From the NCBI RefSeq assembly GCF_006442545.2, contig NZ_CP083952.1:5061501-5125500 (forward strand): a stretch of DNA of 64,000 nucleotides. The letters run 5' to 3'. Numbering within the stretch: the first letter of the stretch is position 1; every line of letters starts with the position of its first letter. This stretch comes from Mesorhizobium sp. B2-1-8 (GTDB taxonomy: Bacteria; Pseudomonadota; Alphaproteobacteria; Rhizobiales; Rhizobiaceae). Below the pieces are notes generated by a model. It was given only the letters and a program-made list of their open reading frames with translations. It made no database searches and had not been told where the DNA came from. The position numbers were made by a program, and so were the translations under genes. Below, piece after piece: positions 1 through 9,793 of this stretch.

Positions 1-1338
1 CCACGCGAGAAGCGCGAGACGGGAGAGCAGGACCTGTTCCGCTCCAGGCTCGATCAGATCATCAACATGAAGCACGAGTTGGTGCGGCTGGCGCAGGCGA
101 TCGACTGGCCGGTGCTGGAGGAGCGTTTCGGCGCGGTCTATTCGGACGGTCCTGGCATGCCGCCCTTGCCGACGCGACTGATGGCGGGCCTTGCGATCCT
201 GAAGCACACTTTCGACTTGTCGGACGAGGAGCTGTGCGCCCGCTGGGTGGAGAACCCCTACTTCCAGTATCTGTGCGGTGAAGAGTTCTTCCGCCACGAG
301 CTCTCCTTCGAGCGCTCATCGATGACGCGCTGGCGCCAGCGCATGGGCGAGGAGCCGATCACGGCGCTCCTGCAAGAAAGCCTGGCGGTGGCGGTCAAGA
401 GCGGAGCGATGAAGCCGGCCGATACGCGCCGGGTGATCGTCGACACGACCGTGCAGCCGAAGAACGTGATGTTCCCCACCGACGCCAAGCTCGTCAATCG
501 GGCGCGCGAGCGGCTGGTGCGGCTGGCCAAGAAGGCGGGGCTCGATTTGCGCCAGACCTACGTGCGGGTCGGCAAGCTGGCGCTGATCAAGCACCAGCGC
601 TACGCGCACGCCAAGCAGTTCAAGCGGGCCAACAAGGCGCTGCGCAAGCTCAAGACCTATCTCGGCCGCACCATTCGCGACATCTCCCGCCGGATCACCG
701 GCCAAACGGACCTCGAGGCGAGCTTCAAGTGGCCGCTCTACCAGGCCTCGGCGGTTCTGGAGCAACGTCAGCGCCAGCGCGGCCGCAAAATCTACAGCCT
801 GCACGCCCATGAGGTCGAGTGCATCGGCAAGGGCAAGGCGCATGCCCCTTACGAGTTCGGCGTCAAGGTCTCGATCGCCACGACGCTCGAACGCTCGAAG
901 GGCGGCCAGTTCGCCCTGCACGCTCAGGCACTGCCCGGCAATCCCTATGACGGCCATACGCTCGCGACCGTTATCCCCGACATGGAAAAGACCATCGGCA
1001 ACGAAATCGGCCGCATCCTCGCCGACGCCGGATATCGCGGCCACAACGCACCTGAAAGCCACAAGCTCAGGGTCTTCACCGCCGGCCAGAAGCGCCGCGT
1101 CACACCTGCCATCAAGCGTCAGATGCGCAGGCGATCGGCAGTCGAACCCGTCATCGGCCACATCAAGGCCGAGCACCGCATGGGCCGCAACTACCTCGCC
1201 GGCGAACAGGGCGACGCCATCAACGCCATCCTCGCCGCCGCCGGCTACAACTTCTCGCTCCTGATCAAATGGTTCAGGCTGCTTTTGTGGCTTCTCATCA
1301 CAGCACTCCAAAGCCGCCCCAGATCCAGCGCAGCCTGA
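1..1338 (+). CDS. IS5 family transposase, 5' end cut by window edge
   Basis: DDE transposase of the IS5 family, catalysing cut-and-paste movement of its IS. The reading frame is open from base 1 (PREKRETGEQDLF...), so the internal ATG at 67 is not the true start; family members normally begin a few residues further upstream. An N-terminal DUF772-type region (about residues 20-120) is followed by a DDE_Tnp_1-like catalytic part, with VDTTV near residue 140 and DAGYRGH and AVEPVIGHIKAEHRMGRN late in the protein. The C-terminus looks complete. The element's left end lies outside the window; it may be intact and active. Confidence 0.88.
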   Translation, partial: PREKRETGEQDLFRSRLDQIINMKHELVRLAQAIDWPVLEERFGAVYSDGPGMPPLPTRLMAGLAILKHTFDLSDEELCARWVENPYFQYLCGEEFFRHELSFERSSMTRWRQRMGEEPITALLQESLAVAVKSGAMKPADTRRVIVDTTVQPKNVMFPTDAKLVNRARERLVRLAKKAGLDLRQTYVRVGKLALIKHQRYAHAKQFKRANKALRKLKTYLGRTIRDISRRITGQTDLEASFKWPLYQASAVLEQRQRQRGRKIYSLHAHEVECIGKGKAHAPYEFGVKVSIATTLERSKGGQFALHAQALPGNPYDGHTLATVIPDMEKTIGNEIGRILADAGYRGHNAPESHKLRVFTAGQKRRVTPAIKRQMRRRSAVEPVIGHIKAEHRMGRNYLAGEQGDAINAILAAAGYNFSLLIKWFRLLLWLLITALQSRPRSSAA

Positions 1339-1456
1339 CCCACTTCATTGTTCACGGACGACTAGCCAGCAACCGTGCCGGCGGCGAACCTCACCTTGTA
1401 ATGTCGAGCATTCGTCACCACACTACGACCAAGGGACTGCTGTCTATCAAGAGAAT

Positions 1457-1636
1457 ATGATGTCTCGTTCGAGCGATGATACGGTGGACCCAGAATTCGG
1501 TCTGGCTATGGATCGGGAGATCACTTCTCTCCTATCTGCGATTGAGCAGGAAAGGATACCGGACCGGCTGACCAAACTGGCGATGGAGTTGCAAAACGCG
1601 CTGGTCGAGAGACGTAAACGTCACGTGAAGAACTGA
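1457..1636 (+). CDS. nepR: NepR-like anti-sigma factor (59 aa)
   Basis: Small protein resembling NepR, which binds and silences EcfG sigma factors until phosphorylated PhyR sequesters it. It starts ATGATG at 1457 and ends TGA at 1636. The diagnostic part is the segment IPDRLTKLAMELQNAL (residues about 34-49), matching the NepR core in which a Pro-Asp-Arg is followed by an amphipathic helix; the preceding helix is EITSLLSAIEQE. The flanks are short and charged, as usual. It converges on the sigma gene, with the two stop codons abutting. NepR is normally encoded in the same direction just upstream of ecfG, so this arrangement is unusual. Assignment rests on the short motif and the neighbour. 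Confidence 0.65.
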   Translation: MMSRSSDDTVDPEFGLAMDREITSLLSAIEQERIPDRLTKLAMELQNALVERRKRHVKN

Positions 1637-2200
1637 CTATCTGCGGCTGTCACCGTCGATATCGAGCTGACCGTCCGACAGATGGTTTCGCCTTTCCACC
1701 AATGTCTGCAGCGAACTCTCCCCAAGCAATTCGAGAACGTTGGCCCGGGCACGGTTTAGCCGACTTTTGACCGTCCCCACCGCGCAGCCACATATCTCGG
1801 CCGTTTCCTCATAGCTCACCCCTAGAACACCGATCAGCATCAGAACCTCGCGTTGGTGTTCGGGTAGCTTTTGAATCGCGCGGTGAACTTCCTTGCCCTG
1901 AACGCTCCATTCCTGGGTGGCTTCCGAAGTCGGTTTGGAAGATGCACAGTCGAGCAGGCCTGGCGCTTCCCGGGCAGCGATCTTTATCCGGGTGTAGTAG
2001 GTGTTGCGCATGATGGTGAAGAGCCATGACTTCATGCGTGTCCCGGGTTCGAACTTGTCGATATTGGCGAGGCCCTTGGTCAGTGTCTCCTGCACCAGAT
2101 CGTCGGCATCATCGGGGATACGGCAGAAGGTACGGGCGAAAGCCCGCAGGGCGGGGATCAGCTCAACGATGGAAACTTCATTGGTTTCCTGGTCGCCCAA
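1637..2200 (-). CDS. ecfG: EcfG-type (ECF15) RNA polymerase sigma factor
   Basis: General-stress sigma factor. Region 2 is visible (LIPALRAFARTFCR, then DADDLVQETLTKGLANIDKF and MKSWLFTIMRNTYYT), followed by region 4 (LPEHQREVLMLIGV, SYEETAEICGCAVGTVKSRL). I chose the TTG at 2200 because GGAGG sits 7 bases upstream (about 2208-2212) and it gives a normal 187-aa ECF15 length; a longer open frame to 2398 has no family support. The family recognises GGAAC-N16/17-CGTT, a motif repeated through this window. A weak GGAAC-N18-TTT at 2265-2290 could allow autoregulation. It converges on the nepR-like gene with no gap. Confidence 0.88.
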   Translation of the reverse strand: MGDQETNEVSIVELIPALRAFARTFCRIPDDADDLVQETLTKGLANIDKFEPGTRMKSWLFTIMRNTYYTRIKIAAREAPGLLDCASSKPTSEATQEWSVQGKEVHRAIQKLPEHQREVLMLIGVLGVSYEETAEICGCAVGTVKSRLNRARANVLELLGESSLQTLVERRNHLSDGQLDIDGDSRR

Positions 2201-3475
2201 GAGGTAGCCTCCGGATGACAATGGTCCAGCTCCCAGAAGAAATAGTGTATGAACGCAGCCTGCTAAATGCATGGAACTTTGGTTCGTTCCTCGTGCTGGA
2301 GACGACTCTTCAGAAATTCCGCAGGTCGAAATAGCTGTCTTCCAATCAGTGGATATCATCGCGCGGAAGGCGCCTCTTTTGAGTAGGGGTCCTCGCACTC
2401 ACAAGCGTGTCAACGACGGCTGATCGCCGATGTTTCCTCACATCTGAAGACACTTCATGCCCCCCGAAATGTCCCCCACAACTACAGAAGCCCGCTTGGT
2501 GCAGACGCTCCATGACCCTTGCGGTTACGGTTCGGGATGAGCGGGGTTCCCCGGCAAGGCGCCCGGCGGCCGCTTTCCAAGATGTCACGATTTCAATCAG
2601 ATTGCCTGCGAGCAGATGAGTTTCTGGGCAACCCGCAATTCGGTTGCGAACTGCAGGCGATCGATTTTGCCCAAGCCGCGGAAACGATGGGGGAAGCGGT
2701 TTTCGCATCAAGCGGGGCCGATCAGATCGAGACCGTGCTCGACGAGGCCTTCGCAGCCGAAGGTCCTAGCGCTGGTCGGTGCCTATGAACCGCTGATGCC
2801 GCCCAGGATGCCTCCCGACTATCCCAAGAACTTCCGCAAGGCTTTGCCACAGACGCCGGCACGAACGCATTGAAGAACATATCGGCCGAGAGCCGTCGAA
2901 GTCGATGATGGACGCCTAGATGGTGGCTTCTTGTAGACTGTTGCATGAAGGAAGCCGATGCGCAAACGCCAGTCCGGCAGCCGCCCATGCAACTGCTGGC
3001 CGCCACGGGAGGGCGGATGGCGCCTACTTGATCGCCTGTCGGCTCATCCGAGCCTGCTGCAATCGCCGGCTCGGAAGGGCTTCCAAATCGTCGCCAACCG
3101 GAGAAGGTCCAGCCTTCGGCAGCGCTCCGAAGCACTGGCTCGTTTGTTGCAGTTCTGCATGTTCGACTTGCCCGGCCGCTGTTAGCGGCGGGGCTGGCTG
3201 TTCAAGGGCGGTTGATTGCTCGAGCACCGTCCCGATCGGTTTCGCCAGGCACATATTCGCCCGCATTTGCATCGAAGCGCAATCCCCGCGCGGGGCCAAT
3301 GCCACAGCCGGGTCAATCGGCCAACGATGGCGCCGCCTCACAGTTCTGTTTTGTGGAGTGAGATGCAACATGTGTGAACGGGCCAATGCTGTCCCGGTCC
3401 TGGCATCGTCTTTCCAGCCCCGGTCACATCCTATGGCCACATTAGTCACAAATACGAGAACGCCGTCGGGCCTCT
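2201..3475. other. No supported gene
   Basis: Open frames exist on both strands but none shows a recognisable domain, a good ribosome-binding site or coherent composition, and they overlap one another. It may be decayed coding DNA. I see no IS ends or RNA genes here. Confidence 0.5.
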
Positions 3476-4696
3476 TCATCGCCTGCTGCGATCGCTTGTC
3501 GCGGAACCCGCGTTTTCGGCGGTCAACCCCATCCATCTGATAAGCCAGGGCATGGTCAAGCCCTGGACGAAAATGGAAAAGGCAACGACCGCAAATGCGG
3601 CAACGATTATTTCACCGCGCTCTGCAACGTTTTCAGGAAGTGCGAGCGCCAGGGCCAGGGCGAGCGCGCCGCGCAGCCCACCCCAGACCAAAACGTGCTG
3701 ATAACGGGTATCCACCTTCAAGCGCGTGGCGGCAAGCAGGGCACCGAAGGGATAGATGGCCAAGCTCCGACCAAACAGCACGAGCACGACCGCGACTGCC
3801 GAGGTGCCTGCGAATATTCCAAGTGGCTGATGAGCTTCATGGCCGCCGATCAAGATGAACACGATCGAATTTGCCAGGAAGGCCGCGTACTCCCAGAATG
3901 CCAGAACGTGACTTCTTGCGTTGGCGGAAATAGCGCCTTTCCAACCGACATTGCCCACAATCAGGCCCGCCGTGAGAGTGGCCAGCACGCCGGACATGCC
4001 AAGATCCTCCGCAAGCAGGAACGAACCGTAAGCGACGATGGTCGTGAGGGTTATCTCAACAAGATGGTCTTCGGTCCGGCCGGCGATCAGAAGGAGCAGG
4101 GCTGCCACTGTCGCGCCGGAGGCAATCCCACCCGCGACCGTCCAGAACAGCGACCCGACAATGCTCAGGGGCGTTGCGTCGGCGCCTGCCAGGATTGCCG
4201 CCAGGATGCCGAAGCCAACCGCGGCTGCGCCGTCGTTGAGCAGACTTTCAGATTCGACAAGCAGAGCGAGGCGGGGTTGAACCTTCATCTCCTTGAAGGC
4301 CGCGATAACCGACACCGGATCGGTGGCGGCTATCAGCACGCCGAACAGCCCGGCACCGATCCAGGTCCATCCGAGCAGTAGATGCATGCCGCTCGCAACC
4401 ACCGCAGCGGCTATCGCGACGCCGGGGAACGCGAGCAGAATGGTGACCGGCAGGTTCAGGCGAAAACGACGCCATTCGATCGCGAGTGCCGCCTGGAAGA
4501 TTAGCGGTGGCAAAAACACTGTGAAAATCAAATCCCGACTGAGGGGGAGTGCGACAACGCCGGGCGTGAAGCCAAGGGCGATACCTGCCGCGACAAGCCC
4601 GACGCTGTAAGGAAGCCGCAGCCGTCTGGAAATCATCGCCACCAAAGAAGCGGTAAGCAGGATCATTCCCAGGGTGAGGATTGGAAGATCGTTCAT
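3476..4696 (-). CDS. CPA1-family Na+/H+ antiporter
   Basis: Inner-membrane monovalent cation/proton antiporter of about 406 aa with around 12 hydrophobic segments. The start ATG at 4696 (MNDLPILTLGMILL) has GAGGC upstream and begins directly with a membrane helix; the open frame further upstream (to 4978) is non-family sequence. Family marks include IAATDPVSVIAAFKE (the ATDPV ion-site motif, about residue 140), LLVESESLLNDGAAAV and a later GLRGALALALALALP segment typical of NhaP-like CPA1 proteins. Role is pH and cation homeostasis. It stands alone; upstream on the plus strand lies an IS630 remnant. Confidence 0.9.
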   Translation of the reverse strand: MNDLPILTLGMILLTASLVAMISRRLRLPYSVGLVAAGIALGFTPGVVALPLSRDLIFTVFLPPLIFQAALAIEWRRFRLNLPVTILLAFPGVAIAAAVVASGMHLLLGWTWIGAGLFGVLIAATDPVSVIAAFKEMKVQPRLALLVESESLLNDGAAAVGFGILAAILAGADATPLSIVGSLFWTVAGGIASGATVAALLLLIAGRTEDHLVEITLTTIVAYGSFLLAEDLGMSGVLATLTAGLIVGNVGWKGAISANARSHVLAFWEYAAFLANSIVFILIGGHEAHQPLGIFAGTSAVAVVLVLFGRSLAIYPFGALLAATRLKVDTRYQHVLVWGGLRGALALALALALPENVAERGEIIVAAFAVVAFSIFVQGLTMPWLIRWMGLTAENAGSATSDRSRR

Positions 4697-4959
4697 AGCA
4701 GCCTCAGATACTATCTGGTCAACCTGGCGAGGCTCCACAACTAGGGAAATGAGCCCCTTTGGAAGCGCCGGCGTGAAGAAGTCGAGCAACTCGAATCGGA
4801 GACGTGCCGGCAGCACGCAGGATCTAATTCCGATGCGCTCAAGCCAATCTGGTCGCAGAAACGTCGCCGACCGCCCAGGAGACGCTGACGCTCCGCAAAC
4901 CTCCGACCAGAGAGCGCTGCCCATGCGTCGCCTGGGCTCATTCTTGCCCGGAACCGGGG

Positions 4960-5115
4960 ATCGAACAGCTCTTTTCAAAACTCAAGCACTGGCTGAGAAA
5001 GGCAGCAAGCCGCACCGTCCAAACCGTTTGCGACGCGATCGGCCAAATTCTCAACCGCATCACACCGACAGAATGCTCACACTATTTCGAAAACTCCGGA
5101 TATGACCGAAACTAA
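4960..5115 (+). pseudogene. IS630-family transposase, C-terminal remnant
   Basis: The frame reads IEQLFSKLKHWLRKAA, then QILNRITPTECSHYF and NSGYDRN before TAA at 5113-5115. This is the conserved C-terminus of IS630 transposases; the N-terminal two thirds are absent, so the gene is dead. It marks a past insertion or rearrangement between the antiporter and the cytochrome fragment. Confidence 0.75.
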
Positions 5116-5133
5116 TCTCATCCCGCTCATAGC

Positions 5134-5690
5134 CTGACTGGGGACCGGCGTGCGGATCTGGGATCGTGGGACACAGAGGACATAGCCCGCTTTCTCAAGA
5201 CCGGGCGTAATGACCGCACCACGGGGTACGGGCCGATGGCCGAGGTGATCAAGGATTCGACGTCCAAGATGACCGACGAAGATTTGCAGGCGATCGCAAC
5301 CTATCTGAGGTCACTCCCGGCTACCGCGCTGGAAAGCACTGAGGTTCCAGACCAGGACGTCGTTCGTGCCGGACAGGCAGTCTATGCCGCCCAATGCTCG
5401 GCATGCCACCAAGCGGGGGCGTCGGCGTGAAAGGACTTTTTCCATCGCTCAAAGGCGACGGCATCGTCCAGTCCGACGGCCGCTTTCTCTCTTGCGCATC
5501 ATCCTCAACGGCGGGCACGCTGCGTCCACGCCTGAAAGCCCGAACTCACTGGCGATGACGTCATTTGGATCAAACTTTCGGACGGTCGGATTGCGGCAGT
5601 CGCCAGCTGCCCGGGGCAGCAAGGCGGCGCGGTGACCTCAGACGAAGTGCGAGACCTGCGCAAGTCGGTCGAGTCTGCCGCGAGTTCCTA
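5134..5690 (+). pseudogene. c-type cytochrome subunit, frameshifted remnant
   Basis: Remnant of the multi-haem cytochrome c subunit family found with alcohol and gluconate dehydrogenases. A haem-binding CSACH motif lies at about 5397-5411, preceded by DLQAIATYLRSLP. The frame then stops at 5430, but homology continues in other frames: GVGVKGLFPSLKGDG, LRIILNGGHAASTP and, from 5638, SDEVRDLRKSVESA. At least two frameshifts and a missing N-terminus make it non-functional. It lies near the PQQ dehydrogenase operon, suggesting a lost electron-transfer partner. Confidence 0.75.
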
Positions 5691-5776
5691 TCAGGTGTTC
5701 TGCATCGACATCCGCGGTCGCGAGGATCGGATCAAGCATCTGGTTGCAGCGGCAGCGGACCATGGCTTGCGCCCGC

Positions 5777-6508
5777 CTACATTACTTCCTTTACGCCTTT
5801 TCTGAGGAGCCACCAATTAACGGGATAACTGGTTGCAAAGCCGCCCAGCATGGCCAGTTGCATCAAAAACCAGAACTCAGGCGTGTTGGCTTCCAGCCGT
5901 GTTCCGAAGGCCGGTTCAAAAATCAAAAGCTGCCCGAGGCCCATCAGGCCGTACATGCCAACCTGCCAGGCCGTCAGCGACAGAGCGTCGGCCTTGAGCG
6001 CTTGTAGCAATCCCTGCGTCACAGACAGCTGTCGCATCGGCTTGATGGTAAAATATTGGAAAGCTATGCCCAGGACAAAGGCGAAGATGTAGTCCAGGAT
6101 CCAGATCGAAATCGTTCTTTCGGCAAACAGGCTTTTCCAGCCCAGCCACAACAGGACGGTCGGGAACGCAAGCGCCAGCGTCTCGGCGATGACATCGCCC
6201 ACGGTGCAGCCGGCTCCGCAATGAAAAGCAGCCTTTGCGATCGCCATCGGCGAAAGAACCGGCTTGTCGGAGCCTGCCCTTCTTGCGCCGCCCGGCCGCT
6301 CCCCTCTGGCCTTCGAACCTGACCGGCCGGCATGCAGATAGACGAAAAGAACGAAGCCGGAACCGAAGAGGGCACAGACCGGCCAAACGAGGTTCATGAT
6401 CCACATCTCTCGCGGATTTCGGAACTCGTCTAGTGCTATCCAGATCGAAGATAGAACGCCGGCCAGCAACGAAAGCAGGGACACCCAATGCAGCCATTCG
6501 GGGATCAT
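5777..6508 (-). CDS. DUF4396 integral membrane protein
   Basis: Membrane protein of 243 aa with about six hydrophobic segments. It starts at ATG 6508 with a strong AAGGAGGA site 5 bases away; the longer open frame upstream is not supported. CGAGCTVGDVIAETL (about residue 100) and the C-terminal FATSYPVNWWLLRKG segment are typical of DUF4396 proteins, whose biochemical function is unknown; some are found near copper-handling and oxidase genes. It lies downstream of cyoD on the same strand and could be the last gene of the oxidase transcript. Confidence 0.8.
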   Translation of the reverse strand: MIPEWLHWVSLLSLLAGVLSSIWIALDEFRNPREMWIMNLVWPVCALFGSGFVLFVYLHAGRSGSKARGERPGGARRAGSDKPVLSPMAIAKAAFHCGAGCTVGDVIAETLALAFPTVLLWLGWKSLFAERTISIWILDYIFAFVLGIAFQYFTIKPMRQLSVTQGLLQALKADALSLTAWQVGMYGLMGLGQLLIFEPAFGTRLEANTPEFWFLMQLAMLGGFATSYPVNWWLLRKGVKEVM

Positions 6509-6624
6509 CAGTTCCTCCTTCACTGTTCTTCGGGTCGAACTGTCGATGCGTCCTGTCGTTCTCCGGTCCGCCGCATCCAGATGCCATCCAATCGTTTCGC
6601 CTCTGCGACGGTGTCTTGCTCTTA

Positions 6625-7089
6625 TCAGCCCGCCGGACGGGCCATGGCCGACGCCAGCCGAAGGCGTACGGCAGAACAAAGGGGTAGTAAGGCAAGCTGT
6701 TGCGACTTCATCGGCGCCATGTTCTGGTCGAGATGTCCCATGATCCAGATGGAACCGAGCACTATCAGCGCGACGATCAACACTCCGAAGGCGAGGGCCA
6801 GAATGTTGTTTGTGTTGTCTGGTCCGCTCGTCAGATGCAGGAAGAAAACCAGATGCACGCCAATCTGTGCAAGGGCCAGCACGACCAGCGCGGAAATCAC
6901 CGCGGGCTGGTAGATCAACTCCGTCCTGGCGGCGATGAAGGACCCCACAGTCAACAAGGCCGCGAGGCCATAGCCGAGTAGATATCCCGGCAGTCCAGCC
7001 GCGGGCTCGTTGCGCGCGATCGTCTCCTCACCGGGGGCGGTATCGCGGGTGTCCCTGGAGGCGTCGGATGAGACGGTCTCGTCTGTCAT
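6625..7089 (-). CDS. cyoD: Cytochrome o ubiquinol oxidase subunit IV
   Basis: Small membrane subunit of the bo3-type quinol oxidase, needed for assembly and stability rather than catalysis. Three membrane helices are visible (LGYGLAALLTVGSFIAA, VISALVVLALAQIGVHLVFF, ILALAFGVLIVALIVLGSIWIM), with the family motif VHLVFFLHL in the second. The C-terminal tail after MGHLDQNM is longer than usual (protein 154 aa against about 110-130) and low in hydrophobicity. The start ATG at 7089 overlaps the cyoC stop (ATGA), implying translational coupling. No cyoE haem O synthase follows. Confidence 0.9.
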   Translation of the reverse strand: MTDETVSSDASRDTRDTAPGEETIARNEPAAGLPGYLLGYGLAALLTVGSFIAARTELIYQPAVISALVVLALAQIGVHLVFFLHLTSGPDNTNNILALAFGVLIVALIVLGSIWIMGHLDQNMAPMKSQQLALLPLCSAVRLRLASAMARPAG

Positions 7090-7793
7090 TGTGATGCTCC
7101 CAGCAGATAAACCAGGCTGAAAATGGCGACCCAGATAATGTCGAGGGCATGCCAGAAAAGGCTGAAGCAGTGGAGCCTGCGTAAGATCTCGACCCGAAAG
7201 CCCTTCACCCAAAGCTGGGCCATCATGGTTCCAAGCCACAGGATCCCAAGCCCCACATGGACGCCATGGCAGCCGACCAATGCGAAGAAGGCCGACAGGA
7301 ACGCACTTCGGGCGGGACCGGCACCCTCCCCGATCATGGTGATGAATTCCTGTCCCTCGAGGAGCAGGAACAACGCGCCAAGCACGCCGGTGACCAGGAG
7401 CCACGCCTGTGTGCGGATCATCGAACGTCTTTCGACCGCCAGGGAGGCCAAGCCTGCGGTGAAGGTCGAGGTCAACAGAAGTCCGGTCTGAATGGCAACG
7501 CGTGTGAGGTCGAACAGCTGTTTGCCGGTCGGCCCGTTATCGGTTGCATTCGCTAGCACCGCGTACGAAGCGAAAAACGCCGAGAACATAATGATATCGG
7601 ACAGGAGAAAGATCCAAAATCCGTAGGTGACGGTTACAAATTTCGAGGCGGGACCGCCCTCGCCGTGTCCGGTGGCACCCTGGTGTCGTGAGCGCCCTTC
7701 TCCCTGCCCGCTCGAACGGCCCAGCACGTAGGGATCGCGTCTGGCACTTCCAGCGGCGATGTCGCTGGGCATCGTGTCGAAGTGGTCACTCAT
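7086..7793 (-). CDS. cyoC: Cytochrome o ubiquinol oxidase subunit III
   Basis: Membrane subunit III of the haem-copper quinol oxidase (235 aa). After a soluble, Gly/Arg-rich N-terminus of about 50 residues come five helices: [21 protein letters not shown], a segment ending ...[49 protein letters not shown] and [26 protein letters not shown] and CHGxHV and the terminal FWHxxDxxW are subunit III signatures. Start and stop overlap the neighbouring cyo genes by ATGA, as in a tightly coupled operon. Confidence 0.93.
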   Translation of the reverse strand: MSDHFDTMPSDIAAGSARRDPYVLGRSSGQGEGRSRHQGATGHGEGGPASKFVTVTYGFWIFLLSDIIMFSAFFASYAVLANATDNGPTGKQLFDLTRVAIQTGLLLTSTFTAGLASLAVERRSMIRTQAWLLVTGVLGALFLLLEGQEFITMIGEGAGPARSAFLSAFFALVGCHGVHVGLGILWLGTMMAQLWVKGFRVEILRRLHCFSLFWHALDIIWVAIFSLVYLLGASQ

Positions 7794-9793
7794 GTCAGTT
7801 GTTCCCTGCGCCGCAGCCTGGCGATTTGCGCGGCCGTGCGATCGCGGTCGATCCGTTCGACCTCCTCGGCCGGGATCACGATCTCGGCCTGGTCGCGCCA
7901 GGCGAACACGACAAATGTGGCATAGGCGCCGAGGAACCCGAGGATTGACAGCCACCATATGTGCCAGATGAGTGCGAACCCAATGATCGTCGCGAAGAAG
8001 GCTGACACGAAACCCGTCGGGCTGTTCTTGGGCATGTCGATCGGCTCGTACTGCCTGTCCGTCTTTGGATCTTGGCCTTCGATCGCGTGTTGTTTCATGC
8101 TCCAATAGGGCTCCTGGTTTTCAACATGCGGCTGGTGCGCAAAGTTGAATGGAGGCGGAGGCGACGGTGTGGACCACTCCAGCGAGCGCCCGTCCCAAGG
8201 GTCGCCCGTGTCGTCGCGAAGCTGGTCACGGTCCCTGATCGACAGTAAGAGCTGAGCGATCTGGCACGCCGCTCCAACAAGCATCACCGCGACACCGGCC
8301 GCCGCGATGACGATCCACGGTACCCAGGCGTCCACCTCGATATGCTGCAACCGGCGCGTCATGCCCTGCAGACCCACCACGTAAAGCGGTGCGAAGACGA
8401 GGATGAAGCCGAGCAGCGTGAACCAGAAAGCCGCCTTGCCCCAGCCCTCGTGAAGGCGAAAGCCGAACGCCTTTGGAAACCAGAAGGTGAAGCCGGCGAA
8501 CGCGCCGAAGAGAACGCCTGAGATAATCACGTTGTGGAAATGCGCCACCAGGAAGAGCGAGTTGTGAAGGACAAAGTCGGCTGGCGGGACGGCAAGCAGA
8601 ACGCCGGTCATTCCGCCGATGGTGAATGTGGTGACGAAGCCAAGCGCCCAAAGCATTGGGGTGTCGAAGCGGATCTTCCCGCCATACATGGTGAAGAGCC
8701 AGTTGTAGATCTTCACCCCCGTCCCGACAGCGATCACCGAGGTGGCGATGCCGAAGGCCGTATTTACATTTGCGCCCGCGCCCATGGTGAAGAAGTGGTG
8801 CAGCCAGACCATGAAAGACACGAGACAGATGAACATCGTCGCCGTCACCATCGAGCGGTAGCCGAACAGCGGCTTCGACGAAAACGTGGAGAAGATTTCG
8901 GAGAACACACCGAAGGCGGGAAGCACCAGGATATACACTTCCGGGTGGCCCCAGGCCCAGATGAGATTGACGAACATCATCTGGTTCCCACCGGCTTCGT
9001 TGGTGAAGAAATGAAAGCCGAGGTAACGGTCGAGCGTCAGCATCGCCAGCGTTGCGGCAAGGATCGGGAAGGCAGCCACGATCAGGAGATTGGCGGCCAG
9101 CGATGTCCAGCAGAACATTGGCATGCGCAGATAGCCCATGCCCGGGGCACGCATTTTCAAGATGGTGGTAACCAGGTTCACGCCGGTCAAAAGGGTCCCG
9201 ACGCCGGATATTTGGATCGCCCACAGATAGTAGTCCACACCGACCCCGGGCGAATATGCGAGCTCGGAAAGTGGCGCATAGGGCAGCCAGCCGGTACGCG
9301 CGAACTCGCCGACGACCAGGGACATGTTGACCAGGAGGGCGCCCGTCGCCGTCAGCCAGAAACTGACCGAGTTGAGGGTGGGGAAGGCCACATCACGTAT
9401 TCCCAGTTGCAGCGGCACAACGAAGTTCATCAGTCCGATCATGAACGGCATCGAGGCGAAGAAGATCATGATGGTCCCGTGGGCCGAGAATATCTGATTG
9501 AAGTGCTCGGGCGGCAGGTAACCGGGTCCGTGAATCGCAAACAGCTGCTGAGTACGCATCATGATTGCGTCAACGAAGCCACGCAGCAACATCAGCATGG
9601 CAAGCACGATGTACATGACACCGATGCGCTTGTGATCGACCGACGTTATCCAGTCATGCCACAAATAAGGCCAGTATCCCTTGAGCGAGATCCAGCCCAG
9701 CACGGCGAGGCCGGCAATAAACACGATCAACGCCGCTCCAAGTGGGATCGGCTGGTCAAACGGAATGGCCGACCAGTCGAGCTTACCGAGCAT
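7790..9793 (-). CDS. cyoB: Cytochrome o ubiquinol oxidase subunit I
   Basis: Catalytic subunit I that oxidises ubiquinol, reduces oxygen and pumps protons in the inner membrane. At 667 aa it matches CyoB. Haem and copper ligands are present: [10 protein letters not shown] (low-spin haem His), [14 protein letters not shown] (CuB His and cross-linked Tyr), WLHHFFTMG (CuB His pair) and [11 protein letters not shown] (haem His). The C-terminal extension with extra helices ([22 protein letters not shown]) is typical of CyoB. Start ATG 9793 lies inside the end of cyoA, 11-base overlap; the upstream open frame is a shadow of cyoA. Confidence 0.95.
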   Translation of the reverse strand: MLGKLDWSAIPFDQPIPLGAALIVFIAGLAVLGWISLKGYWPYLWHDWITSVDHKRIGVMYIVLAMLMLLRGFVDAIMMRTQQLFAIHGPGYLPPEHFNQIFSAHGTIMIFFASMPFMIGLMNFVVPLQLGIRDVAFPTLNSVSFWLTATGALLVNMSLVVGEFARTGWLPYAPLSELAYSPGVGVDYYLWAIQISGVGTLLTGVNLVTTILKMRAPGMGYLRMPMFCWTSLAANLLIVAAFPILAATLAMLTLDRYLGFHFFTNEAGGNQMMFVNLIWAWGHPEVYILVLPAFGVFSEIFSTFSSKPLFGYRSMVTATMFICLVSFMVWLHHFFTMGAGANVNTAFGIATSVIAVGTGVKIYNWLFTMYGGKIRFDTPMLWALGFVTTFTIGGMTGVLLAVPPADFVLHNSLFLVAHFHNVIISGVLFGAFAGFTFWFPKAFGFRLHEGWGKAAFWFTLLGFILVFAPLYVVGLQGMTRRLQHIEVDAWVPWIVIAAAGVAVMLVGAACQIAQLLLSIRDRDQLRDDTGDPWDGRSLEWSTPSPPPPFNFAHQPHVENQEPYWSMKQHAIEGQDPKTDRQYEPIDMPKNSPTGFVSAFFATIIGFALIWHIWWLSILGFLGAYATFVVFAWRDQAEIVIPAEEVERIDRDRTAAQIARLRRREQLT

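Noticed and set aside
316..1311. Minus-strand frame of 331 codons
   Set aside because: Antisense to the IS5 transposase, no recognisable protein.
2346..3135. Overlapping frames of 85-206 codons between sigma factor and antiporter
   Set aside because: No domain, poor start sites, mutual overlap; treated as non-coding or decayed.
4930..4966. tRNA-like segment (TTGCCCGGAACCGGGGATCGAAC)
   Set aside because: Only a T-arm-like stretch; no acceptor or anticodon arm around it, and it adjoins an IS630 reading frame.
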